A DNA stretch of 40,016 bases, from contig JANQGU010000085.1 of the NCBI GenBank assembly GCA_028282935.1, positions 1-40,016 of the forward strand, written 5' to 3'. The stretch is from Kiloniellales bacterium. Lineage in GTDB: Bacteria > Pseudomonadota > Alphaproteobacteria > Kiloniellales > JAKSBE01. Below are positions 31,795 to 39,419 of the stretch, in pieces. Both the position numbers and the translations under genes were made by a program. Each line of letters starts with the position of its first letter. The stretch's first letter is position 1. A model generated the notes under the pieces. The model did no database searches, had not been told where the DNA came from, and saw only the letters and a list, made by a program, of their open reading frames with translations.

Positions 31795-33647
31795 CGGCCT
31801 CGGTCGACCTCGATCCCGCCGAGGCCGAGCCCGGCCCGGCGCTGTGGCGCCGGGCTGGGCAGAGGCTGTTGGCCAAGACGATCGGCGAACTCGCCTGGGA
31901 GGAGGTCTTCGCGCCGGAGCCCGAGGGCGCGGCCTGGCGCCTGCGCCTGGCCTCGGGTGCGGTCTATCGCTTCGCCGGATGGCGGAACATCTGGGGCCAG
32001 ATCTGCATCGAACCGGAAAGCCTGACCCGTTCGGCCGAGGGCGGGGACGAGGCGGCCCGCGACGTCTTCCGATTCCTGGCCGACGCGCGGGCCGAGATCG
32101 CCATGGCGCCCGCCGACCTGGCCTGGTACCACCGCGAGCTCTTGACCACCCTGGTCGTCGACCAGGAGCTGCTGCGGCGCAACCGGGGTCGGCCGGCGGC
32201 GCAGCTGATCGAGCAGCCGAGCGACGACCTCCAGGCCTGCCTGGAAGGCCATCCCAAGGCGATCCCCAGCAAGGGCCGGGTCGGCTGGGGCCACGACGAT
32301 CTGCGCGCCTACGCGCCGGAGTACGGCGGCCGCTTCCAACTCTGCTGGATCGCGGTCGTGGGAAGCCCGGTGCGCAGCGGCTTCGCGGCGGAGATCTCGC
32401 AGGAGGCCCTGCTCGCCTCCGCCCTGGGTCCGGAGGCGCAGCAGGGCCTGCAGGATCGGATCGCCGAGCTCGGGCTGCGGCGCGAGGACCTGCTGATCCT
32501 TCCCGTCCATCCCTGGCAATGGAAGAAGACGGTCTCGCTGTGGTTCGCGCCGGAACTGGCCGAAGGCCGGATCGTCTTCCTCGGCGCCTTCGGCGACCGC
32601 TTTCGCGCCCAGGCCTCGCTGCGCACCCTGACCAACGCCGAGCGGCTGGTGCCCTACGACATCAAGCTCTCGCTCTCGATCCTCAACACCTCCTGCTACC
32701 GCGGCATCCCCGGCCGCTACATCGCGATCGGCCCCCGGCTGTCGGACTGGCTGGCCGGGGTGGTCGCCGGGGACCCGGTGCTGAGCCGCGGGCGCCGCGT
32801 GCGCCTGCTGCGCGAGGTCGCCGGGGTCCAGGTGCCGAACCGGACCTTCCGCCTGATCGAGGACCTGCCCTACCACTACGACGAGGCCCTGGGCGTGATC
32901 TGGCGCGAGCGGGCGGAGGCGCAGCTCGGCCCCGGCGAGAGGGCGATCATGCTCTCGGCGCTGCACCACTGCGACGACCGCGGCGAGCCCCTGCTCGCCG
33001 CCTATGCCGCGGCCGCCGGGATGAGCGCCGAGGCCTGGCTCGGCCGGCTCTTCGAGACGGTGACCCTGCCGCTCTACCACTTCCTCTGCCGCTACGGCGT
33101 GGGCTTCATCGCCCACGGCCAGAACATCACGGTGATCCTGCGAGACGGGGTCCCGGCCGGCGTCTTCCTCAAGGACTTCCAGGGCGACCTCGACCTCGTC
33201 GACCAGGACTTTCCCGAGCTGGACGGCCTGCCCGAGGAGGTCCGCGCCGTGCTGCCGCGCAAGCGGCCGGAGGTCATCATCCACGACATCCAGACCGCCC
33301 ACTTCGTCACCGTGCTGCGCTTCATCTCCAGCGCGGCGGCGCGGGCGGGCGTGATCTCCGAGCCGGCCTTCTACCGCCTCCTGGCGAAGGTCATCCGGGA
33401 CTATCAGGCCGCGCATCCGGAGCTGGACGCGCGCTTCCGGCTTTTCGACCTCTTCCAGCCGACGCTGCCGCGGGTCTGCATCAACCGGGTGCGCTTCGCC
33501 ATCGGCTATGCCGAATCCAACGCCCGGCCGCTGCCCGCCGTGGGCAGCGCGCTGGAGAACCCCTTGCACCTCGGCGACCCGACAAGGGACGGCCGGGGCG
33601 CCGAGGACTTCGATCACTGCGGAACGAAAGGGACAGGGACTTCATGA
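31791..33647 (+). CDS. iucC: NIS siderophore synthetase, IucC-type
   Basis: This is a 618-residue second NIS synthetase, which would add the second hydroxamate arm to the citrate backbone. It carries EGHPKAIPSKGRVGW (about 152-166), LPVHPWQW (about 235-242), ASLRTLTNAERLVPYDIKLSLSI, and FIAHGQNITVILRDGVPAGVFLKDFQGDL. The C-terminal NRVRFAIGYAESNARPLP completes the family fold. The GTG start at 31791 overlaps the iucB stop (GTGA), and its stop overlaps the iucD ATG (ATGA), so translation is coupled throughout. It is about 40 residues longer than E. coli IucC because of the termini. Confidence 0.92.
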   Translation: MTASVDLDPAEAEPGPALWRRAGQRLLAKTIGELAWEEVFAPEPEGAAWRLRLASGAVYRFAGWRNIWGQICIEPESLTRSAEGGDEAARDVFRFLADARAEIAMAPADLAWYHRELLTTLVVDQELLRRNRGRPAAQLIEQPSDDLQACLEGHPKAIPSKGRVGWGHDDLRAYAPEYGGRFQLCWIAVVGSPVRSGFAAEISQEALLASALGPEAQQGLQDRIAELGLRREDLLILPVHPWQWKKTVSLWFAPELAEGRIVFLGAFGDRFRAQASLRTLTNAERLVPYDIKLSLSILNTSCYRGIPGRYIAIGPRLSDWLAGVVAGDPVLSRGRRVRLLREVAGVQVPNRTFRLIEDLPYHYDEALGVIWRERAEAQLGPGERAIMLSALHHCDDRGEPLLAAYAAAAGMSAEAWLGRLFETVTLPLYHFLCRYGVGFIAHGQNITVILRDGVPAGVFLKDFQGDLDLVDQDFPELDGLPEEVRAVLPRKRPEVIIHDIQTAHFVTVLRFISSAAARAGVISEPAFYRLLAKVIRDYQAAHPELDARFRLFDLFQPTLPRVCINRVRFAIGYAESNARPLPAVGSALENPLHLGDPTRDGRGAEDFDHCGTKGTGTS

Positions 33648-34954
33648 CAGGGGAACATCTGGACGCGATCGGGGTCGGGGTCGGGCCCTTCAACCTCAGC
33701 CTCGCCGCGCTGCTCGCGCCCGTCGAGGGCGTCGCCGCCCAATTCTTCGACAGGCGGCCGGGCTTCGACTGGCATCCCGGCCTGCTGCTGCCCGACGCGC
33801 GGCTCCAGACCTCCTTCCTGAAGGATCTGGTGACCGCCGCCGATCCCAGGAGCCCCTACTCCTTCCTGTCCTACCTGGTCGAGAAGCGCCGCTTCTACGA
33901 GTTCCTCAACGCCGACTTCCAGGCGATCACCCGGGCCGAGTTCGCCGACTATCTCGCCTGGGCCGCGGCCCGGGTCCCGGCGCTGAACTTCGGCACCGAG
34001 GTCCGCGAGATCGACTTCGACGGCGAGGCCTTCGAGGTCCGGACGGATCGGGGCCGCCGGCTGGCGGACAACCTGGTCGTCGCCACCGGCCAGCAGCGCT
34101 ACCGCCCGGCCTGGGCCGAGCCCTTCTGCGGCGCGCGCTGCTTTCACGGCGCGGAGCTGCTGCAGCGCAATCCCGACGCCGCCGGCGCAACGCTGGCGAT
34201 CATCGGCGGCGGGCAGACCGGCGCCGAGGTCTTTCTCGCCTTCGCCCGGGGGCTCTTCGGCCGGGTCCGCTCGATCACCTGGATCAGCCAGCGTCCGAAC
34301 TTCGAGCCCCTGGACGAGACCCACTTCACCAACGAGTACTTCACGCCCGGCTACCAGCGGGTCTTTCTCGACCTGCCGCCGGAGCGGCGGCGGGAAATCG
34401 TCGAGGCGCAGCGACTGGCCAGCGACGGGATATCGCCCGACACCCTGGCCGAGGTCTATCAGCTGCTGTACCGGGAGCGGCACCTCTCGCAGGCCGGCGC
34501 GCGCTACCGCCTCTGCCCCGACCGGGAGGCGGTCGCCATGGAGGGCGTCGGCGCGGCCATGAAAGTCACCCTGCGCAACCAGCTGACCGGCGAGGCCGAG
34601 GCCTGCCAGGCCGATCTGGTGCTGCTCTGCACTGGCTATCGCTCGGAGCTGCCGGAGATCCTGGCGCCGATCGCGCGGCGGCTGAGGCGCGACGACGAGG
34701 GCCGGCCAGAGCTGGACGCCTGCTATCGCGCCCTCTGGGACGGCCCGGCCGGCAAGCGGATCTACCTGCAGAACTTCGGCCGCCACAGTCATGGCATCGC
34801 GGATCCGCAGCTCAGCCTCATGGCCTGGCGCAGCGCGGTCATCGCCAACGACCTGGCCGGGCGGCAGGTCTACGACATCGCCCCCTGCGCGCCGCCGATC
34901 ACCTGGCGCAGCGGCGATGCCCCCCGGCGGGAAAGCCGCTTCGAGGCGGCCTGA
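33644..34954 (+). CDS. iucD: L-lysine/L-ornithine N-hydroxylase, IucD-type
   Basis: This 436-residue flavin monooxygenase N-hydroxylates the side-chain amine in hydroxamate siderophore synthesis. It has the FAD motif GVGVGPFNLSLAALL (about 10-24), LQTSFLKDLVT, the NADPH motif IIGGGQTGAEVF (about 186-197), FTNEYFTPGYQ, the family signature LLCTGYRSELP, and the C-terminal FGRHSHGIADPQLSLMAWR. ATG 33644 overlaps the iucC stop by 4 bp; the long track ORF upstream is a shadow. Lysine is the likely substrate from the iucABCD order, ornithine is possible. It ends 25 bp from the convergent secreted-protein gene, and no receptor gene follows. Confidence 0.92.
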   Translation: MTGEHLDAIGVGVGPFNLSLAALLAPVEGVAAQFFDRRPGFDWHPGLLLPDARLQTSFLKDLVTAADPRSPYSFLSYLVEKRRFYEFLNADFQAITRAEFADYLAWAAARVPALNFGTEVREIDFDGEAFEVRTDRGRRLADNLVVATGQQRYRPAWAEPFCGARCFHGAELLQRNPDAAGATLAIIGGGQTGAEVFLAFARGLFGRVRSITWISQRPNFEPLDETHFTNEYFTPGYQRVFLDLPPERRREIVEAQRLASDGISPDTLAEVYQLLYRERHLSQAGARYRLCPDREAVAMEGVGAAMKVTLRNQLTGEAEACQADLVLLCTGYRSELPEILAPIARRLRRDDEGRPELDACYRALWDGPAGKRIYLQNFGRHSHGIADPQLSLMAWRSAVIANDLAGRQVYDIAPCAPPITWRSGDAPRRESRFEAA

Positions 34955-34979
34955 CCCGCGGGGCGGAGAGGCGGTCGTT

Positions 34980-35390
34980 TCAGCTGTTCACGGCGTCGAT
35001 GCAGCGGTCGGAGGTCCGGCGCAGGTAGGCGGCGAAGTCGCTCCGGTCGGCCGCGGTCTTGATCACCTGGTCGACCGCCTGCCCGAGGCCGCTCACCAGG
35101 CCGGCCTCGTCCTGCCCGGCCCCCTGGCTGTCCAGCCAGCGCAGCGCGGCCTTTTCGCTCAGGGCCAGGAAGTGCTTGGCCGGGCCGCCACCCGCGGCAC
35201 CCTGCGCCGGCGTCGGGCCGCCGTGCGCGATCAGGATCGTCGCCATGCCGGTGAAGACGGCGAAGCACTCCGCCCATTGATCCCCGGAGAGCTCGGCCCC
35301 CAGGGCTTGGCTGGACCGCTGCGCAAAGGCCGGTGCCGCCACTTGGGCGGCAAGCAGCAGGGCGCAGACCATAGCGAGGCAAGCTCTCAT
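34980..35390 (-). CDS. Small exported protein, unknown function
   Basis: This is a 136-residue protein with a clear cleavable signal peptide, MRACLAMVCALLLAAQVAAPAFA. It has a helical mature part with two cysteines (AECFAVFTG and SDRCIDAV) that may form a disulfide. I do not recognise the family. ATG 35390 with GGGAGAG upstream is chosen over the track start 35441. It is convergent with iucD and has its own AT-rich promoter region. Whether it belongs to the siderophore system is unknown; its position alone does not show it. Confidence 0.75.
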   Translation of the reverse strand: MRACLAMVCALLLAAQVAAPAFAQRSSQALGAELSGDQWAECFAVFTGMATILIAHGGPTPAQGAAGGGPAKHFLALSEKAALRWLDSQGAGQDEAGLVSGLGQAVDQVIKTAADRSDFAAYLRRTSDRCIDAVNS

Positions 35391-35424
35391 ATCGCTCTCC
35401 CAATGCCCATATGACGAGCGATAT

Positions 35425-35452
35425 AGTATAATTGCTTCCAATATTATGACAA
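35425..35452 (-). promoter_or_regulatory. Sigma70-like promoter of the small exported-protein gene
   Basis: On the minus strand TTGTCA (35452-35447), a 16-nt spacer and TATACT (35430-35425) lie 35 bp before ATG 35390. The surrounding 35391-35514 is strikingly AT-rich compared with its neighbours. Confidence 0.5.
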
Positions 35453-35500
35453 TAGTATCTTTTATACTGGATTATATTTGAAGTATATTTGCCTATAATG

Positions 35501-35537
35501 CTTGATATTTCGGATCAAGCGGCGGTCGACCGCCGCT
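35501..35537. repeat. Two adjacent palindromes at the 3' end of dusA
   Basis: AGCGGCGGTCGACCGCCGCT (35518-35537) is a perfect 20-bp palindrome inside the last dusA codons and reaching its stop. It overlaps a second hairpin, CTTGAT-attt cgg-ATCAAG (35501-35519), by two bases. Neither is followed by a U-run on the minus strand, so this is not a standard intrinsic terminator. It could still fold to protect or end the dusA transcript. Confidence 0.6.
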
Positions 35538-36513
35538 GCGTCGCCATGACCGCGTCCAGGGCCGCCGCGATGACCTCGGGGCCGGCGCCGGGGCGATGGG
35601 CCGACTCGCTCAGGCTGCGCCGCCAGGCCCGGGCGCCCGGCAGGCCGTTGAACAGGCCCAGCATGTGCCGGGTGATGCACTTGACCGGGAGGCCGCGGGC
35701 GGTCTCGCGCCGGGCATAGGCGATCATCGCCTCGACCACGGCCTCGCGCCCGACCGGCAGGTCGGGGTCGCCGAAGAGCCGGCGGTCGGCCTCGGCCAGG
35801 AGGTAGGGGTCCTGGTAGGCGGCCCGGCCGATCATCACCCCGTCCACCTGCGCCAGATGGACCTCGGCCTCGTCCAGGCTCCGGATCCCGCCGTTGATGA
35901 CGATCTCGAGCTCCGGCCGCTCGGCCTTGAGGCGATAGACCCGGTCGTAGTGCAGCGGCGGAATCTCCCGGTTCTGCTTCGGGCTAAGGCCCTGCAGCCA
36001 GGCCTTGCGGGCATGGATCGTGAAGCTGCGGCAGCCGGCCGCGGCGACGCAGTCGACGAAGCGCAGCAGGTCGGCGTAGTCGTCCTGCTCGTCGATGCCG
36101 ATCCGCGACTTCACCGTGACCGGGAGTCCGACCGCGGCCCGCATAGCGGCGATGCAGCGGGCGACCAGTTCCGGCTCGGCCATCAGGCAGGCGCCGAAGC
36201 GGGCCTGCTGCACGCGGTCGCTGGGGCAGCCGACGTTGAGGTTGACCTCGTCGTAACCCTGGGCCTCGGCCAGGCGCGCGCAGGCGGCCAGCTCCTCGGG
36301 TTCGGCGCCCCCGAGCTGCAGGGCCAAAGGATGCTCCGCCGGGTCGAAGCCGAGGAAGCGGGCCCGGTCGCCGTGCAGGATCGCCCCCGTCGGCACCATC
36401 TCGCTGTAGAGCAGCACGCGCCGGCTGAGCAGCCGCAGCAGATAGCGGCAGTGCCGGTCCGTCCAGTCCATCATGGGTGCTGCACACAGTCTATGTGCTT
36501 GATATTGTGTCAC
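35515..36513 (-). CDS. dusA: tRNA-dihydrouridine synthase A, 5' end rebuilt by inserted element
   Basis: This is a 332-residue flavoenzyme that reduces uridine 20/20a in the D-loop of tRNA. It has the N-terminal HRLCAAPMMDWTDRHCRYLLR, NLNVGCPSDRVQQARFGACLM with the catalytic cysteine, VTVKSRIGID, FTIHARKAWLQGLSPKQNREIPPL and INGGIRS. The conserved HRLCAAPMM must be included, so the start is GTG 36513 (VTQYQAHRLC); the track GTG 36555 is less likely. The first dozen codons are AT-rich with rare codons (aga, gca), unlike the rest of the gene. This indicates that the 5' end was supplied by DNA inserted at dusA. Confidence 0.9.
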   Translation of the reverse strand: MTQYQAHRLCAAPMMDWTDRHCRYLLRLLSRRVLLYSEMVPTGAILHGDRARFLGFDPAEHPLALQLGGAEPEELAACARLAEAQGYDEVNLNVGCPSDRVQQARFGACLMAEPELVARCIAAMRAAVGLPVTVKSRIGIDEQDDYADLLRFVDCVAAAGCRSFTIHARKAWLQGLSPKQNREIPPLHYDRVYRLKAERPELEIVINGGIRSLDEAEVHLAQVDGVMIGRAAYQDPYLLAEADRRLFGDPDLPVGREAVVEAMIAYARRETARGLPVKCITRHMLGLFNGLPGARAWRRSLSESAHRPGAGPEVIAAALDAVMATQRRSTAA

Positions 36514-36624
36514 TTTTCCAATAATCTCAAAAAGATAAAACGTGAACGTGTGCACTCAAAATCACGCAAGTTCACGCTTTGTCCCGGCCCTTCACTCTGT
36601 GACTGCACACAGAGCGCACACGAA
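36476..36624. other. Attachment-site-like junction between dusA and integrase
   Basis: Sequence changes abruptly from GC-rich to AT-rich at about 36476-36490, within the first codons of dusA. CTGCACACAG occurs at 36480-36489 (inside dusA) and again in the same orientation at 36603-36612, just before the integrase start. CGTGAAC (36541-36547) and GTTCACG (36570-36576) form a perfect 7-bp inverted repeat between them. This is the kind of repeat-rich DNA expected at an att site beside an integrase gene. The exact crossover cannot be fixed from one side. Confidence 0.55.
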
Positions 36625-37110
36625 ATGGCAACCTTCACACAGCTCTCCTCCGACACCTGGCGCTGTCAGGTGAGACGCCGGGGAAGGTATGCCGCGGAGA
36701 CCTTCCGCCGCAAGAAGGATGCCGACTCCTGGGCCCTCGAAATCGAGCGCCGTTTCGACCGCTGCGAAGAGCTCGTTGCGAAGCGGCCCGCCGTGGCCTG
36801 GACCTTCGGCGACCTGATCGACATTCATATCAAGGACATGATGGAGGTCGGCAAGGCGCCCCGTCGCTCGAAGGCCTACAGCCTCGAGATGTTGAAGAGG
36901 CGGCTCGGCCGCGTCCGGCTTCGCCAGATCACGCGGGAGAAGCTCATCGAGTTCGGCCGGAAGCGCGCGAAACAGGGCGCCGGCCCGGTTACGCTGGCGG
37001 CCGATCACTCCCTGAAGCTATCGCGGATTCTTGGGGCGCTACACAAAACCATGCAGTGGAGCGAAGTCGACCTACCAGGCCTGCTGGCGTGCGACCTTTC
37101 GCTCCAGTGA
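36625..37110 (+). pseudogene. Truncated tyrosine-type integrase, dusA-associated
   Basis: These 161 residues match the N-terminal half of a phage-type tyrosine recombinase. The arm-binding domain is WRCQVRRRGRYAAETFRRKKDADSWALEIERRFDR (about 11-45) and the SAM-like core-binding domain is WTFGDLIDIHIKDMM...RLGRVRLRQITREKLIEFGRKRAKQGAGPVTLAADHSLKLSRILG (about 65-145). The C-terminal catalytic domain with the R-H-R-Y residues is absent: the frame stops at 37110 and the next base belongs to hipA on the other strand. Full-length enzymes have about 330-400 residues. It adjoins dusA exactly as in the described family of dusA-targeting integrases, so it is a decayed island integrase. Confidence 0.8.
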
Positions 37111-38406
37111 CTATAACGATCTCGCCCGCTCGCGCAGCCCGGCGGTAACACTTTCGGCAAGCGCCTCAGGGAATCCCTTCGGCAGATCGTTCAGCGTCTC
37201 ATCCACCGCTTTGTCTACACTTGCGGCGAGCTCATCGAATATCTCGGCCACCAGCCCCGGAGCCAAGCCCGCGGCTTTCGCCGTTTGCCCGAAATGCCGG
37301 GGCATGATCTCGAAGATGATCTTATGGCGGTTATCGCCGACCGCCATTGCGAGCTTTAACTGATTGTGGCGGAGAGCGCCCTTGTCGAGATAGGGCTGCG
37401 TTGACATGACATCATAGAGCGGCGCGAGCCGGAAGCGTCCGCCCGGCAGGAGCCGCAGCGAGTAGTTCTTGGCATGACCGTCAGTCGCCGCGAGCAACCA
37501 GTTGACGACCTGCGCCTTCAAAAACAGTTTCCGGTCTTCCTCAGGCTCATCGCTCGACCCGAGCAGTTCCAGGATTTGAACCATGCCTGGCCCTTCCGGT
37601 TCGTGTTTGCGGGCAGGAGGCACCGACAGTGCTTGGCAGAAGTCCTCCTGCGGAATTCGCAACAACCTACCGCCTTTCGTCCAAAGCCGGTCGAAGCGTT
37701 CGACCACAAGCGCCTTCTCCCCGGCAAAGCTCTCCATGGCGACCCCAGCCGCCGGCAGACAGAGTGCGGCGATCAGCTTCATGCACAAGAATTCGTTTTC
37801 GACGGAGTCCGATAGATCGATGCCACCGTGCCGCTCCTTGATCGGCGGCTTGATGATATGCGTGGTCGCGGTGCTCCCATGGGGCACATGCCAGCAATCG
37901 TTCCACCACAGCAGCGCGGTCTTCTCCTGCACGCCAGCCAGCGAAATGCGGAACTCGCCCTCTTCATCGAGGCCGAGCGGTGCGCCATGCAGGTCGGCGA
38001 TCAGTGCGGCGACGGCCTCGTCATCGACAGGCCGGCCGGACACCATGCCCGCCGGGCCCGGAGCCTGTCCTTGTGGCATGAACTGCAACGCACCAACACA
38101 GTCGCGCCCGACAGCTGAGAGCAGGTTGTACATATCGCTGCCAGGGGCCTTGACCTGTACCGCCATGGCCCGCCGCATCGCTTCATCGTCAGGAAGCAGG
38201 TTCTCGAAGACGGCAATGACCGGCTCGCCGACGAAGCGCTGCTCACGCAGCGGCAGCGAGAGCGAGACCGGAATGGCGTGCTCCCAAGCGAGCCAGTCCT
38301 CATCGTAGCGAAAATCGATTGCGCCGCTGGCCTGCTTGCGGAGTTGTCCGACGAGACGGCCATTGAGGTAGACATCGAGCGGCACATGGAACGGGCGACG
38401 GGCCAT
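37111..38406 (-). CDS. hipA: HipA family toxin kinase
   Basis: This 431-residue HipA serine/threonine kinase phosphorylates glutamyl-tRNA synthetase in E. coli, halting growth. It has an N-terminal Couple_hipA domain (about 8-105), the P-loop serine region RISLAGVQEKTALL (Ser155 is the likely autophosphorylation site), HIIKPP (Lys187), the catalytic loop ATDGHAKN (Asp309) and metal-binding YDVMST (Asp332). All key residues are intact, so it is probably active. ATG 38406 overlaps the hipB stop by one base; the track TTG 38409 is not needed. Codon use is less GC-rich than in the left part of the window, fitting acquisition with the dusA element. Confidence 0.92.
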   Translation of the reverse strand: MARRPFHVPLDVYLNGRLVGQLRKQASGAIDFRYDEDWLAWEHAIPVSLSLPLREQRFVGEPVIAVFENLLPDDEAMRRAMAVQVKAPGSDMYNLLSAVGRDCVGALQFMPQGQAPGPAGMVSGRPVDDEAVAALIADLHGAPLGLDEEGEFRISLAGVQEKTALLWWNDCWHVPHGSTATTHIIKPPIKERHGGIDLSDSVENEFLCMKLIAALCLPAAGVAMESFAGEKALVVERFDRLWTKGGRLLRIPQEDFCQALSVPPARKHEPEGPGMVQILELLGSSDEPEEDRKLFLKAQVVNWLLAATDGHAKNYSLRLLPGGRFRLAPLYDVMSTQPYLDKGALRHNQLKLAMAVGDNRHKIIFEIMPRHFGQTAKAAGLAPGLVAEIFDELAASVDKAVDETLNDLPKGFPEALAESVTAGLRERARSL

Positions 38407-38672
38407 CAAAAAAGCGTCTCGACATCGAACGCGGCCTTGCTCCGCTCCCTGATCACCAGCTCCAGATCAAGCGCCTGAAGCACGGCGAGCATGGTCTGGA
38501 GCGGCGCGCCTGGCCGGCCTGATTCCAGCTTGGAAACCGTCTCCTGGCGCAACTGCGCTTTCTCGCCGACCTGGGCTTGTGTCAGGCCGAGCGCCTTGCG
38601 CCGGCGGCGCAGCGCCTGCCCGATCTGCTTGGCGTCTCTTGCAATCTGCTCCATATCGACTGACTTTGGCAT
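38406..38672 (-). CDS. hipB: HipB family antitoxin, Xre-type HTH
   Basis: This 88-residue DNA-binding antitoxin is the same length as E. coli HipB. Its Xre helix-turn-helix is IGQALRRRRKALGLTQAQVGEKAQLRQETVSKLESG (about residues 17-52), followed by PLQTMLAVLQALDLELVIRER. It neutralises HipA and represses the operon. ATG 38672 lies just downstream of an AT-rich stretch (TATACT, TATCGATA) that probably contains its promoter and operator. It is transcribed first, with hipA overlapping by one base. Confidence 0.92.
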   Translation of the reverse strand: MPKSVDMEQIARDAKQIGQALRRRRKALGLTQAQVGEKAQLRQETVSKLESGRPGAPLQTMLAVLQALDLELVIRERSKAAFDVETLF

Positions 38673-39419
38673 TTTACAGTATATGCTCTATCGATAATAA
38701 ATTTTGGTATACTTATGCAATCATAAATCATATACATGCGAGAGAGATCATATATGTGACTTATTCGTGGGTGCGCATAAGTCGTGTATGGGAAACTGCC
38801 CCCGCTAATGTAAGCTCGAGTGCTCCATCCAGACCGCTCTGCGCAAAATGGACCAGCGCCTATCAAATCGCCCAGCAACAGGTCTAGCGCCTGAGCGCTT
38901 GGCTCCGTCGCGGCAACTGGCATCGCCTCCGTGCCGGTCTCAAGGCCAGAGTGCCATCAGCGCATGCTTTCCAAGGGCGACCCGTTGAGGCCCGCGTTGT
39001 GCCTCCGGGGGGCGACCTCAGGGACGGCGAAGCTCAGCAACACGTACGCTTGGTCGCTCGCCTCGCTGACCTGGGGCCAGCCTGCACCGACCTCGGCGTT
39101 ATCGGCTTAGGTCCGGCAGAGCCGGCCGGAGCTGTGCTTCCGGGGCGGGCTCTGCTGGGGACGGGTGCCCTCCGGAAGGACAAACGCCAGCTTCACGGTG
39201 CGAGCTAGCAAGTATGCTTTGGGTTGGGTGCCCTCTGCCAGCGCGGCGTGTACTAGCACCATCACTGCCACGATGGCTGGCACCAAGCCACCAGCTCGCG
39301 CACGTGGGCCCGAGGAGCGCTCGTAGCACCTTGAAGCCTCTTCGCTCGACGGATAGCCGTGTCTTGATGGCGCTTGAAGACTTCATGGCTCCAATCCACT
39401 GCCCGTAGGAGGTGGCCAG
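38673..39419. other. About 750 bp without a convincing gene
   Basis: The first 100 bp is AT-rich and must contain the hipBA promoter. The remainder holds only short overlapping ORFs (for example 38951-39208 plus and 39099-39386 minus) with no domain, no ribosome site and no consistent codon use. It resembles decayed accessory DNA inside the dusA element. I could not identify a transposase, RNA gene or repeat in it. Confidence 0.6.

Noticed and set aside
38951-39386. Short ORFs 38951-39208 (plus) and 39099-39386 (minus) as genes or transposase fragments
   Set aside because: No conserved motif, no ribosome site, and they overlap one another on opposite strands.
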